The notes: generated by a model from the sequence alone, not told the origin. A stretch of 64,000 nt of DNA from Euryarchaeota archaeon UBA182 (GCA_002495675.1 DAGH01000001.1:19260-83259), one strand, 5' to 3'; positions 28,564 through 41,814 are shown, numbered from the stretch's first letter. Numbers and translations: made by a program.

Positions 28564-28941
28564 TCAGGGGTTGCCTTCATCCTCGGTGACGCTGACTATC
28601 TCATTGTTTTCATTCACGATGACAATTTTCGGTTTGTGCTCATGGACAGAATTGGCATCCACGTGCAAAAAAGAGAGAATGATCACCAGATCACCTGGTT
28701 TGACAAGATGTGCAGCGGCCCCGTTTATGCATATTTCTCGAGATCCCCTGGGCGCCTTGATTGCGTAAGTCTCAAGCCTCTCACCATTAGTGACATCCAA
28801 AATCGCGACTTTTTCCCATTCAATGATACCGGCGGCCTCCATGAGGCCTTCGTCTATCGACACCGAACCAACATAATCCAAATCAGCCTGGGTAACTCTC
28901 GCTCGGTGAATTTTGCCGCTCAGGAGCACTTTGGACGACAT
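28564..28941 (-). CDS. panD: Aspartate 1-decarboxylase PanD (pyruvoyl enzyme)
   Basis: 125 residues, normal for PanD. It decarboxylates aspartate to beta-alanine for pantothenate and coenzyme A. The self-cleavage site Gly-Ser is visible in 'LDYVGSVSID' (G25-S26), where the serine becomes the pyruvoyl group. Lys9 and the 'KIHRARVT' segment of the active site are present, as are 'NGAAAHLVKPGDLVIIL' and 'HKPKIVIVNENNEI'. Many archaea make beta-alanine with a PLP enzyme instead, so a bacterial-type PanD is notable. It is monocistronic and convergent with rlmH. Confidence 0.95.
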   Translation of the reverse strand: MSSKVLLSGKIHRARVTQADLDYVGSVSIDEGLMEAAGIIEWEKVAILDVTNGERLETYAIKAPRGSREICINGAAAHLVKPGDLVIILSFLHVDANSVHEHKPKIVIVNENNEIVSVTEDEGNP

Positions 28942-29077
28942 AAGATACTACCTCCTGAGACTGTTCAATCAGAGTGGGCCAGATTTGATACTCCGACTCC
29001 CACCATGATACCCACATGCAGCGTTTCCGGGTGCGATTCAAATATGTGTCTGAGGTAAGAGGCAACCCGGTGTGTGC

Positions 29078-32000
29078 ATGATAGTAGATTTTGGTAGGAG
29101 AAAAGAAGTGAGTAGATCCCTCTTCCTTGTCGTTCTGATGGTAGCCAGTTTACAGACGCCGACCTTGGCTTCCACAACCACAGATACCCCTGACAATCAC
29201 AGTGCATACGAGTCTCCGCCCCAGATCCAGATTCAATCTGAAGACATCGATACCGCGACAATCCATTCCCCCAATTTTGCGATGCTCCCGAACCATCCTG
29301 CATTCAACGACATAACATGGTCTGACCCAGGCCTTCTTTACGGGAGAATAACTGACACATCCTTCCTGGGTGAGGGATACAGATTCATGGTTGAGGAGAC
29401 CGAAACGGAGGACCATGATAATGACGGAATCAACGACCTTGACGATTTGGATGATGACAATGATGGAATATCAGATCTCATAGAGAGATTTGATGGATGC
29501 TTCGGAACAGATCCATATGACCATGACAATGACGGTGTTCTAGATGAGTTTGACTTTGATGACGATAATGACGGTATTTTGGAGGGGCCCATCGACTATT
29601 CACAGGGCACAGATCCTTGGAATGTCAGCGCAGATCGATACTTAGACCCCCAGACTACCCATCCCTGGACCGGCCTCCCAGTGGGGACTGGATACTTGGT
29701 AGATCAGAATCCATACGACCATGACAACGACGGGGTCCCTGATGAGGACTTGGATGGATCAGGGAAAGGGTCCTACGACGAAGACGATGACAACGACGCC
29801 AGAATTGACCAATTCGTCTGGCCCTGTGATTTCGATGGCGATGGCCTTCAGGATTACTGGGATGCAGATGACGATAATGATGGTGTAATTGATATCTGGG
29901 ACACACATCCTTGGAACAGTTCTGAAACTCGAAACATAACTGCTACCGCACAGAACTGGAGCGCCGCTGAGTCATGGGCATCCAGCAAAACCCATCAGGT
30001 ATCCATTACCGAAAACGGGTACTCAACCCCTGATCTGGACATAGAGGTCGGAGACTCGGTTAGGTGGACAAATGACGACATTGAAAACCGTACCGTGACG
30101 GCAGGAGACGGCTCATTCGACAGTGGCATAATCCTCCCCGGCGCATCTTTCGTCCACCTGTTTGAAAACGAAGGGCTGACAAGATATTCCGACACAGCAG
30201 GGTCAGGTGTTGGGGATGGAACAATAACCACAAATGCTGCAACTGGCTTGCCCTTTCCAGACGCTTTCAACCTCGACTTAGACACATATGGTAAGGAGAA
30301 GCTCGACTTTGCCTTCAAGGAACAAAATCTATGGCATCCTCGGAATCCCGCTTTCAATCAGATAGTTGACGGAGATCTGGATGGCGACGGATTACCCAAC
30401 TTCATCGACCCCGATAATGACAATGACGGAACACCCGACTCCGCCGACACTGATGACGATAACGACGGCTTACTAGACATGTGGGACATAGATGATGACA
30501 ACGACGGTATCCCAGACAACTGTCTGAATGTTCTCGGCCCACAAGACAACATGGACGGCTTCTCAGAATACTTTGGCCAAACTCCAGGAGTTGATTGTGA
30601 GATCGACTATGACAGGGACGCAGACGACGATGCTTACAGAGCAATCGATTCGGATTATGATTTGGTTTGGGACTGGAAGGACACAGATCTTGGCGCAGCA
30701 GATCCCGCAGACAACCTACTTGGAAATCCATCCCTAGATCCGAATGACCTGCCTTATGATTTGGACAATGATGGAATTTTGAATCAGGATGATCCGTACC
30801 CCATGGTGCACTCCGATGTAATTGACACTTGGAACTGCGAGTCACTTCAGAATCCGAATCCAGTGAACCCCGATCCTCGATGCCTAACAGAGCGAAAATC
30901 GTACACAGGAAACAACGATTGGGATGGAGACGGCTTCTCCAACTGGGAAGATGTCGATGACGACAATGACGGCGTTCTGGACTGGCTGGACATAGATGAA
31001 AACTGCGATCTGGATGACGATAACGACCTTCATCTCCTCAACGGTTCCAGATACAGGGACGATGGCCCCAACTCCATTGATACTGACATAGATGGTGACG
31101 GCCTATCAAATGATGAAGATTGGGATGATGACAATGACGGAATATCTGACCTATACGACCCAGACGATGGGAACTGCGGGGTAGTGGACATTGATTCCAC
31201 TGATCAGTTTGACAATTCGTACTCTCACCAGGACGGCGACATCATAGATGGTAGCGCAGATAGTCAAATCTACGTTGCTACAGGGACATTGCAATGGGAT
31301 ATGTTCTGGCACTTCAGCCCATTTTTCGAAGATCATGGATTCGTTCTCCCATACAATGGCTACCAAGATGACTTCACACTTGGACCTCCTACCATCGTTT
31401 CCAATGGAAATATCCCAGAGATGTACTGGCATGTCATGATGAAATGGAGCCCATGGAATGGCAACAACTACTTTGATCTAGATATTGATGGAGACTCTCT
31501 GATCAATGGCATTGACGTAGACATAGATGCCGATGGCGTCCCCAATTGGTGGGACAGGGATGAAGGCTCCGACGGAAGACTGGATGTGAACGATCCAGCA
31601 TATGGGGGCTCATTGGATGACGGAGAATGCGACTTGTCCATGTCTTTCCTGTTGGGCTTGGACGACGATCAAATTAGTTGTGGCCTAGCCTTGGCATGGC
31701 TCTATGGATTCCCACTCAGTCAAGCTAGATCCAGCAATGGCGTTCCATTCGTCCTACCATACTCCTCCAGACCAGATCCGCTCTACACAGATGGCCCTTA
31801 CAATGGAGAAAATTCAGCGGGCATAAATGACTTCACCTGTGAAACCAACTGTTTCCACTTTGATTTCCTAGGCCCTGCAGATGCAGGCCCTTCCGCTGCC
31901 GTGACATTTGAGGACATAATCAACAACAGGGATCTATGGACAGCTTATGTTGGAATCAACTTTGGCATGTTCCAATGGGTCTCTGATGGGAATGGGAACC

Positions 32001-35000
32001 TGTTCCCGGACGAATTTGCGGACCTGTTGGATAACAACGAAGATCCTGATGACGACTGTGGAGCCCCTGTCACCGGAACCCCGAATCCCTCATGCATGGT
32101 CAACGATACAGCCGATCTAGATGACGATTTCGACGGCGTTTTCGACCATTGGGACGTTGACGATGACAACAACGGCGTTTGGGATTTCTTCGAGGTTGAC
32201 GTCAACGATGACCTGGATGACGATACCAACACCGAACCACTGGGGAACTTTTTTACAGGATACAACTGCGATGATCAGGACGATGACGGTACAGATACAG
32301 ATCCCGATGGGGATGGTTGGTACCAATCGGTTTGGGATCGAGGCAGGTTAGGACAAGGATTGCTTTTCCCTCAATACTACGACGTTGACAATGACAACGA
32401 TGGCGTCCCGGATGGGGAGGACCCCGATGACGACAACAATGGAGTCTTGGACATCGACCAGGAGTTGATTTGCTTCCAAGGAGAGGAACAGAGCCCATGG
32501 GACCACGACAATGACGGTATACCAGATTGGGCAGACACGGATTGGGATGGCGACGGCTTGTCGAATACCATCGAGCTCGCCGGTGGCGGAGCCTCCCATC
32601 CAATCGCCCCATGGGACCACGACAACGATGGCCTTCGAGATGACATTGATCCTGATGACGATGAAGACGGCATGAACGATGAAGACGAGGTATTGCTTTG
32701 GCCGACGAGGTTTAACTCCAATTCTACAAATCCCTGGGATCATGACGATTATGGAACCGGGTCGGGACTGTATGATCCCACAAACGCGTCCACCGGTCCA
32801 GACGCTCAGGATGAAGATGACGACTCGGATGGCATCCCCGATATCGATTGGGATCACTTGGAAGAGAACGCACTATGCACCGACTCAAGCGGAGCTCAAT
32901 ACCCTTCGAGTGACTGGGACAATGACAATGACTGCATATTGGATGCAGATGACAAACCTCCTACCAGAATTACACTCAATCCAATCCAAACCGTCTGGTT
33001 GGACGCCCAATTCCCAGCAGTATTCAGCGGCCGCGTAGATGTTCTCGACATGGAGACTGGAGCATTTGTTCCCGGAACAGATCTGCCCGTTAGGATAGTT
33101 ATTGAGTACGCAAGGAACTCTACTGAAGCCCTACGAACAGTGGAGGTGCTAACCAACGAAATGGGGAACTTCACAGTTGGACAATACCTCTACCCAGAGG
33201 ACATCGAGGTAGGCCCATCCTCGAGGTACAACCTTCGTGCTGATGTGATAGAGATGTTTGCCCACGACGGGTCATCTTCAACCCCCGCCCCCCTCGAGGT
33301 CAGGGGGAACACAACAGTCGATTACGTATCCTGGACTTATTTCAGGAGTGACGAGCAACCCCTCTTCGTGGATTTCAAGGTGCATTATGACGCAGATTGG
33401 CAGAGGGGGGTATTCGACAATCGGATAAAACATGCTCCAGTCTCATTCACAGTCGCTGGAGGACCATTCGGAAACCGAACAGAACCAACTCTGTTTGATG
33501 GATACGGTTTCGGGTACAGGGCGGACTCAAACGGTTGGGTGTCACTCACGTTTGTCCAACAACAGGGTGCCCAAGGTTTCTGGAAACAGGTTCGATGGAA
33601 CTCCACCATGGACAACGGAGTGGGACAACCCAGCGGTGGATACGAGGAAATCGTGTGGGACGATAACGCAAAACAACACCAATACGTATCAAGATACGAA
33701 TACACGAACACATCCTTGCCAGTCGGAGATTATGAGTTCATAGGCTTCTCGAGACCTGATTTAGGAGCCGAGTGGCCCTTCCCATACCTCAACGGCAGCG
33801 AATCAGAGACATTCTACATACGCTCCATGCACAGAATGTACATCGAGGCCGTCATTTACACGACCTCATTGAGGCCCGTTTACTTCTGGGATGCCACCCA
33901 ATTTATCGGATCGTCTTTTGGCGCATGGAGGGCTGTTTTCCACGCTCCATCACTCCAAGCAGCGAATATATCCTTTGATAATGCCAGCATTGGGAAACCA
34001 TACCCCATTCTTTGGAATGGAACGTCGGCAGGGCTCACCGGAGAGGCTGCTAAGCTGAGGCCCTTCCTCTCGGCCAACCTGACTCATTGGTCTATAGCAA
34101 TGCAAAACGGGGGCGACTTCAATGCCCCACCTTGTGGCCCTGCAAACCCAGCGGATCCATTCAGTCGAACCCGATGTGAGATTATGCCAGAGTTGTTCAC
34201 CGGTGAGTCACTTAGGGTGGTAGGGGAAGTCTTCAATCGAACCTTTGTTCCATGGTCGAGCGACCCGATCGCCCTTCAGGTAGATCTCGATCAGAACCTA
34301 ATATTCTCCGGCGCTCAAGAAACTGGTTTCGCTAGGGTGCCAAACATGGTTGACGGCAAAGCGCAATTTGACTACAACTGGACGTGGTACTCACAGTATG
34401 CAGCAGGTACATACGGCATCAAAGCAGATTTCACCAACTCCAACTTCTACTTCACGGGCAACCAGTCATCTGTTTTGTCCGCCACTGGCGCTTACATCAA
34501 CGTATCAGTGATTGGAACGAGCCAATTCTTACCGGTTGAGGACTCTAGACTTTATCGTGGAGTAAACAGAACCGTGGAAGTGAGGCTGGTGGACAACTCC
34601 TTGCAACCACTGAGAGAGGTCCCAGTCACATATTCATGGAACGCAGACGGCACTAATGGACTTACATCAACCGACAAAAATGGAATATTCAGGGTCAATC
34701 TCTCAATCGGACAGAATCACCCCCTGGGTGCATTCACACTCACCTATGAATACACGGGAGACGCCTTCCACCAATCTTCGACAGGTCAGACGGAACTTTG
34801 GGTCGTCTCACGAACCTTCATCGACCTACAATCCAGCGTCTCGGGAGGATTGGTGAGTGGTCAAGACTGGTTCTTCACAGCCCAGGTGACCGATGATAAT
34901 CGAACTGCATTTACGAAGGATTCAGGACAGGCATTGGATGGCTGTGGGGAAAACGGAGGAAATATCACCTTGATTCTGGAAGGGTTAGACTTCGAGGATA

Positions 35001-37060
35001 GGGTTCACAGGAAAATTGTGGAGACACTTTGTCCGAGCGCTGGTGCCATTACACACCAACTTACTTTGGATCCCGAGATACTCACCTCAGACGCCGAATC
35101 ATTCCTCCCAGATGGTTTTGGACCAGTAAATGTCATTCTCAGATTTAATGAAAACCTTCCACATGAGGGATGCGGTCCACTTGGCCCCAACGCCTTGGAG
35201 ATCGCTGGAGCATGGGACGAATGCACTCTTGATATCTACAATGATCATTACAGGAGAGTACTACAGTTCCAAGAAGAGGGATTCTATCTTCTCGGGGGGA
35301 CATCGTTGAGTGTAGACGAGCAAACAGTCTACACTTCCGAGGCAGATCCCATAACTGGTGAATCTATCCAAAAGCCAATGTCTGTAACCGGCCAATTGGT
35401 AGATGAACTTGGGAGGAATCTAAGCTTCCGAAATGTGAAGGTCACCTACGAGATGCTAGGAAGTCAGCTAGGAATAAGAACATGCCTTCCTGGCACCACG
35501 GATGCCAACGGATTCTTTGAGATACTATGCTCACTTGATGGCGTTCAAGCAGGCCAAGCAAAAGTACAGGTGATGTACAACTCATGGGAGAACGCAGATC
35601 GTTATCGATATCTGAATGCAACAAAAACCATGTTATTCCCTGTGTACTCCAACTCTACATTGCAGATGATTGAAATCGGCCCATTCAGGAATGACGTGGA
35701 TACGTACACCTTCGCGAATGGCAGCACATTCCCAGTTTTGTACCTCAAGGAATCCTTCCACTTCGATGCAAGACTTACGCAGGTGAATGGAAATCCAGTA
35801 GGTGGCAAGTGCCTAAACATCTATCTTGATCCAGAGACCAATACCAGACCTTTCGCAACAGCAAGGACCAATGACGGAACAGGCTCAGTTGAGTGGTTTT
35901 CAGGTGACAAGGATGACAATCCGAGCCAGAGAGGGGTAGACCCAAGCGGCGACCAGCTTGAAGGCTTCAGAACAGTGAGAGTCGCCTATGAACCTACACG
36001 ATCTGTCCCAGGAGGGTGTGAGATAGAAAACAGCCCAGTGATCAATGGCTCTTTCGTGGACGTCGAAGTCCTAGTACAAAGCAGAGTCGATATTCTATTG
36101 AGCCAACAATGGGCACGTCCCGAGGGGTATCAAGTTGGTGAGATTGTTGAGGGTTCGGTCGCAATACTCCGAGATAGGATCGACTTAGCAGTGGAGGGGC
36201 AGACCGTAGTATTCTCTCAGTATTACAACAACGGAACCGGCTGGGAGCTCTTCAAGGTCTATTTCACTACCACCAATGAGCAGGGTACAGCCAATTTCAG
36301 TTTCGAATACACAGGCCGCGATCTGCCAGGGGAACAATCCGCTATCCTCGGAGGCCCTGAAGCAGTGAATGGAGAATGGAAAATAGAGGTAGAGTTCCAG
36401 GGTGATTATCGATTCGTAAGCTCAGATCTCAGCAACACTCCTAGGATAAAACTCGCAGATCCGGTTGACTCAGACCAACAAAGCTTCTTCACGGCTAGGG
36501 TCATGACGGTCTTGGCACTTATCCTAGTCTCGACTCTATTGCTGGCTGCATACATGTACAGGAATTACGTCGAAAGAAGGAGAATAGAGGTACTTAGGGG
36601 CATATTGACAGATTCGTTGTGGGCCCTGCAGGGACGAAATTCGTATGTCGAGACTATCTTCAATTGCTACAAGGACTTAGTTAAGTTCTTCAGACAGAGA
36701 GGAGCGATGAAGAAAGTTTACGAAACCACTAGAGAATTCGAATATGCAGTGAATAAGATGCTCGGCGGAATAGCGCCCCCAGAGGATCTATCAGAATTCT
36801 TCAGCATATTCGAGGAAGCAAGGTATTCCGACCATGAGATCGGAGCAGACCAGAGAGATAGAGCCATAGCGGCCCTTCAAAACATTATCACCCATCTATC
36901 AAAATCATTGGGAGAGAGCATGCTCAGCCGAATACGCTCTGAGGGCTTAGAGATGTATGGCGCAGCGACCAAGGCTGGAACCTTCGTGGACTCCGAAGGC
37001 CAGGTTAGAATTGCCGGAGAGCAGGACGACTCAGATGAGAAGACGGGATTCAACATATGA
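29078..37060 (+). CDS. Giant surface protein with thrombospondin type 3-like calcium repeats
   Basis: About 2660 residues. A signal peptide (about residues 8-32) follows a short basic N-terminus; ATG at 29078 was preferred to GTG at 29072. Residues 110-1290 carry many Asp-rich 'DxDxDG' calcium-binding repeats of the thrombospondin type 3 kind. A cupredoxin-like domain near 305-375 ('VGDSVRWTNDD', 'DSGIILPG') is embedded among them. The middle and C-terminal parts are Ig-like domains with Ser/Thr/Asn-rich loops. A membrane helix near 2480-2500 is followed by about 160 cytoplasmic residues resembling the DUF4129 tail ('TTREFEYAVNKML', 'EEARYSDHEI'). It is probably a cell-surface adhesin or structural protein; the repeats presumably rigidify in seawater calcium. 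Confidence 0.88.
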   Translation: MIVDFGRRKEVSRSLFLVVLMVASLQTPTLASTTTDTPDNHSAYESPPQIQIQSEDIDTATIHSPNFAMLPNHPAFNDITWSDPGLLYGRITDTSFLGEGYRFMVEETETEDHDNDGINDLDDLDDDNDGISDLIERFDGCFGTDPYDHDNDGVLDEFDFDDDNDGILEGPIDYSQGTDPWNVSADRYLDPQTTHPWTGLPVGTGYLVDQNPYDHDNDGVPDEDLDGSGKGSYDEDDDNDARIDQFVWPCDFDGDGLQDYWDADDDNDGVIDIWDTHPWNSSETRNITATAQNWSAAESWASSKTHQVSITENGYSTPDLDIEVGDSVRWTNDDIENRTVTAGDGSFDSGIILPGASFVHLFENEGLTRYSDTAGSGVGDGTITTNAATGLPFPDAFNLDLDTYGKEKLDFAFKEQNLWHPRNPAFNQIVDGDLDGDGLPNFIDPDNDNDGTPDSADTDDDNDGLLDMWDIDDDNDGIPDNCLNVLGPQDNMDGFSEYFGQTPGVDCEIDYDRDADDDAYRAIDSDYDLVWDWKDTDLGAADPADNLLGNPSLDPNDLPYDLDNDGILNQDDPYPMVHSDVIDTWNCESLQNPNPVNPDPRCLTERKSYTGNNDWDGDGFSNWEDVDDDNDGVLDWLDIDENCDLDDDNDLHLLNGSRYRDDGPNSIDTDIDGDGLSNDEDWDDDNDGISDLYDPDDGNCGVVDIDSTDQFDNSYSHQDGDIIDGSADSQIYVATGTLQWDMFWHFSPFFEDHGFVLPYNGYQDDFTLGPPTIVSNGNIPEMYWHVMMKWSPWNGNNYFDLDIDGDSLINGIDVDIDADGVPNWWDRDEGSDGRLDVNDPAYGGSLDDGECDLSMSFLLGLDDDQISCGLALAWLYGFPLSQARSSNGVPFVLPYSSRPDPLYTDGPYNGENSAGINDFTCETNCFHFDFLGPADAGPSAAVTFEDIINNRDLWTAYVGINFGMFQWVSDGNGNLFPDEFADLLDNNEDPDDDCGAPVTGTPNPSCMVNDTADLDDDFDGVFDHWDVDDDNNGVWDFFEVDVNDDLDDDTNTEPLGNFFTGYNCDDQDDDGTDTDPDGDGWYQSVWDRGRLGQGLLFPQYYDVDNDNDGVPDGEDPDDDNNGVLDIDQELICFQGEEQSPWDHDNDGIPDWADTDWDGDGLSNTIELAGGGASHPIAPWDHDNDGLRDDIDPDDDEDGMNDEDEVLLWPTRFNSNSTNPWDHDDYGTGSGLYDPTNASTGPDAQDEDDDSDGIPDIDWDHLEENALCTDSSGAQYPSSDWDNDNDCILDADDKPPTRITLNPIQTVWLDAQFPAVFSGRVDVLDMETGAFVPGTDLPVRIVIEYARNSTEALRTVEVLTNEMGNFTVGQYLYPEDIEVGPSSRYNLRADVIEMFAHDGSSSTPAPLEVRGNTTVDYVSWTYFRSDEQPLFVDFKVHYDADWQRGVFDNRIKHAPVSFTVAGGPFGNRTEPTLFDGYGFGYRADSNGWVSLTFVQQQGAQGFWKQVRWNSTMDNGVGQPSGGYEEIVWDDNAKQHQYVSRYEYTNTSLPVGDYEFIGFSRPDLGAEWPFPYLNGSESETFYIRSMHRMYIEAVIYTTSLRPVYFWDATQFIGSSFGAWRAVFHAPSLQAANISFDNASIGKPYPILWNGTSAGLTGEAAKLRPFLSANLTHWSIAMQNGGDFNAPPCGPANPADPFSRTRCEIMPELFTGESLRVVGEVFNRTFVPWSSDPIALQVDLDQNLIFSGAQETGFARVPNMVDGKAQFDYNWTWYSQYAAGTYGIKADFTNSNFYFTGNQSSVLSATGAYINVSVIGTSQFLPVEDSRLYRGVNRTVEVRLVDNSLQPLREVPVTYSWNADGTNGLTSTDKNGIFRVNLSIGQNHPLGAFTLTYEYTGDAFHQSSTGQTELWVVSRTFIDLQSSVSGGLVSGQDWFFTAQVTDDNRTAFTKDSGQALDGCGENGGNITLILEGLDFEDRVHRKIVETLCPSAGAITHQLTLDPEILTSDAESFLPDGFGPVNVILRFNENLPHEGCGPLGPNALEIAGAWDECTLDIYNDHYRRVLQFQEEGFYLLGGTSLSVDEQTVYTSEADPITGESIQKPMSVTGQLVDELGRNLSFRNVKVTYEMLGSQLGIRTCLPGTTDANGFFEILCSLDGVQAGQAKVQVMYNSWENADRYRYLNATKTMLFPVYSNSTLQMIEIGPFRNDVDTYTFANGSTFPVLYLKESFHFDARLTQVNGNPVGGKCLNIYLDPETNTRPFATARTNDGTGSVEWFSGDKDDNPSQRGVDPSGDQLEGFRTVRVAYEPTRSVPGGCEIENSPVINGSFVDVEVLVQSRVDILLSQQWARPEGYQVGEIVEGSVAILRDRIDLAVEGQTVVFSQYYNNGTGWELFKVYFTTTNEQGTANFSFEYTGRDLPGEQSAILGGPEAVNGEWKIEVEFQGDYRFVSSDLSNTPRIKLADPVDSDQQSFFTARVMTVLALILVSTLLLAAYMYRNYVERRRIEVLRGILTDSLWALQGRNSYVETIFNCYKDLVKFFRQRGAMKKVYETTREFEYAVNKMLGGIAPPEDLSEFFSIFEEARYSDHEIGADQRDRAIAALQNIITHLSKSLGESMLSRIRSEGLEMYGAATKAGTFVDSEGQVRIAGEQDDSDEKTGFNI

Positions 37061-37168
37061 GGGAATCGAAGTGCCCATGAGGGCTCAAATTTTCTGAAAA
37101 TACCCCCGAGAGGTTCTTAACAGGACCTGAGGTGGCCGAGCCTACCCGAATAACGTCGAGGGAGTCAT

Positions 37169-37534
37169 ATGAGTAAAAAGAACAAGAAGACCAATGATGC
37201 CTTGATCGCCCTGATTGGCGATTTGAAGGACCAGAGTAGGTCTACTGGCGCTGCGATATGGCGAGACGTAGCGCTCAGGCTGGAAACCAGCCGGAGCAAC
37301 TGGGCTGAGCCGAACCTCAGCCGTCTATCGAGGACCGCCGCCGATGACGAGACCATACTCGTTCCCGGCAAGCTCCTTGGCAGCGGCGATGTACTCGGTT
37401 CCCCCAACGTCGCCGCCTACAGCGTTAGTGCCAGTGCCCGCTCAAAGATCGAAGCTGCAGGTGGTCGCGTGATGACAATCCGTGACCTGATGAATGACAA
37501 TCCGAAAGGAACAGGGGTGAGGATAATTGGATAG
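37169..37534 (+). CDS. rpl18e: 50S ribosomal protein L18e
   Basis: 121 residues, normal for archaeal L18e. The family pattern is clear: 'WRDVALRLETSRSNWAEPNLSRLSR', 'ILVPGKLLGSGDV', 'VAAYSVSASARSKIEAAGG' and the C-terminal 'GTGVRIIG'. It is the first gene of the conserved archaeal L18e-L13-S9-RpoN operon. A TATA-like GAAAATACCC near 37096-37105 implies a leader of about 40 bases, unlike the many leaderless genes nearby. The end overlaps the L13 start by 8 bases. Confidence 0.96.
   Translation: MSKKNKKTNDALIALIGDLKDQSRSTGAAIWRDVALRLETSRSNWAEPNLSRLSRTAADDETILVPGKLLGSGDVLGSPNVAAYSVSASARSKIEAAGGRVMTIRDLMNDNPKGTGVRIIG
37513..37522 (+). promoter_or_regulatory. Ribosome binding site deciding the TTG start of L13
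   Basis: The sequence AGGGGTGAGG lies 4 bases before a TTG at 37527. The open frame has no ATG or GTG near the expected N-terminus of L13, so this strong GGTGAGG site supports TTG as the start, within the end of the L18e gene. Confidence 0.65.
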
Positions 37535-38012
37535 CACAAGCACACTAGTATTTGATGCGAAAGACCAGGTTCTCGGCCGACTAGCCAGCCACGTAGCAAG
37601 TACCCTGTTGATCACCCGCAGAGAAGGAAACCCCAAGAAGGTGATAATCATAAACGCAGAAAATGCCATAGTCACCGGTTCCAGAGACAGGGTTTTAGCG
37701 AACTACGATCAAAAATACAAGCTCAACCATCCAAGGAAGGGCCCCTTCTTCCCGAGGATGCCGGACATGATCCTGAAAAGAACAGTAAGAGGCATGCTAC
37801 CTTACCAAAAGAAATCAAGTGGTAGGCAGGCTGTGAAGGACCTAAGGGTCATGATCGGAACCCCCAGCAATCTGGAAGGCGAAGATCTTCCCGAGGGACA
37901 CGAATGGGGAGACACCACCAAAATTGACCGTCCACTACCTGACAGTTTTGTTAGACTCGGGGACATAAGTAAGCACTTGGGGGCCAAAACCTCACGATGG
38001 GGCGATGCATGA
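37527..38012 (+). CDS. rpl13: 50S ribosomal protein L13
   Basis: 161 residues. Family motifs are '[14 protein letters not shown]', '[15 protein letters not shown]' and '[29 protein letters not shown]'. It binds 23S rRNA early in 50S assembly. The start is a TTG within the end of L18e, supported by a strong GGTGAGG site. The stop overlaps the S9 start as ATGA. This tight packing matches the archaeal ribosomal operon. Confidence 0.96.
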   Translation: MDSTSTLVFDAKDQVLGRLASHVASTLLITRREGNPKKVIIINAENAIVTGSRDRVLANYDQKYKLNHPRKGPFFPRMPDMILKRTVRGMLPYQKKSSGRQAVKDLRVMIGTPSNLEGEDLPEGHEWGDTTKIDRPLPDSFVRLGDISKHLGAKTSRWGDA

Positions 38013-38449
38013 TGGCAAAGAGGCGCAAGAAACAGGCAGTTCAGACCAGTGGCAAGAGGAAGACGGCAGTTGCGAGAGCCACAGTAAAAGAGGGCAAGGG
38101 TAGAATCAGAGTCAATTCTAAGCCAATCCACATCATGGAGCCTGAATTGGCCCGGAGAAAGGCGTTGGAACCTGTTCAGATAGCCGAAGCGATGAACAGG
38201 CTGTCGACAGTCGATATCACTGTAGACGTCGCAGGTGGCGGAATTATGGGGCAAGTGGATGCCGTAAGGACAGCAATTGCCCGAGGTCTAGTGCACTTCA
38301 ATGACGGAGCTGTGGGAATCGATGAAGAACTTAGAGACGAGTTCCTCAGATTCGACAGAACACTGTTGGTCAACGACCCCCGACGCAAAGAACCAAAGCA
38401 TCAAATGGGCAGAGGGGCCAGGAAGAAATGGCAGAAATCATACAGGTGA
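38009..38449 (+). CDS. rps9: 30S ribosomal protein S9
   Basis: About 146 residues starting at tandem ATGs (38009 and 38012) that overlap the L13 stop. Motifs include '[25 protein letters not shown]', split here across the N-terminus, '[23 protein letters not shown]' and the basic C-terminus '[11 protein letters not shown]', whose terminal Lys-Arg residues reach the P-site tRNA. It is the third gene of the ribosomal operon. Confidence 0.96.
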   Translation: MMAKRRKKQAVQTSGKRKTAVARATVKEGKGRIRVNSKPIHIMEPELARRKALEPVQIAEAMNRLSTVDITVDVAGGGIMGQVDAVRTAIARGLVHFNDGAVGIDEELRDEFLRFDRTLLVNDPRRKEPKHQMGRGARKKWQKSYR

Positions 38450-38455
38450 ATTGAG

Positions 38456-38662
38456 ATGTTAATACCCGTTAGATGTTGGAGTTGTGGCAAGGTAGTTGCA
38501 CACTTATACAAGAACTATACAGAAAGGACAACAGCTGGAGAGGACCCCGAAGAAGTACTGGACGACCTCAAACTTCGGCGATACTGTTGTAGAAGGATGT
38601 TCGTAGGCCACATCGATCTAATCGATGACATCGCCCCGTTTAGCCTACCCCGCGATATCTGA
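38456..38662 (+). CDS. rpoN: DNA-directed RNA polymerase subunit N (Rpb10 homologue)
   Basis: 68 residues, the normal small size. The unusual zinc site is intact: 'PVRCWSCGKVV' (Cys-x2-Cys) and the adjacent cysteines in 'RRYCCRRMFVGHIDLID'. It anchors assembly of the D/L platform of archaeal RNA polymerase. It follows S9 by 6 bases, the classic archaeal order. RpoK, often next in other archaea, is not here; a tRNA-Pro gene follows instead. Confidence 0.97.
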   Translation: MLIPVRCWSCGKVVAHLYKNYTERTTAGEDPEEVLDDLKLRRYCCRRMFVGHIDLIDDIAPFSLPRDI

Positions 38663-38682
38663 CTGTATCGGCAAGGCTTTGA

Positions 38683-41759
<3,077 letters not shown>

Positions 41760-41814
41760 GATGTGCCATGACTGGGAGACCGACATAACCATTGGGATGG
41801 CCGAGGGGATAGAG

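Noticed and set aside
30400..32860. Several minus-strand and alternative-frame open frames rich in Ser/Pro or His/Arg within the calcium-repeat genes
   Set aside because: They are mirror frames of repetitive Asp-rich codons with low-complexity products and no start signals.
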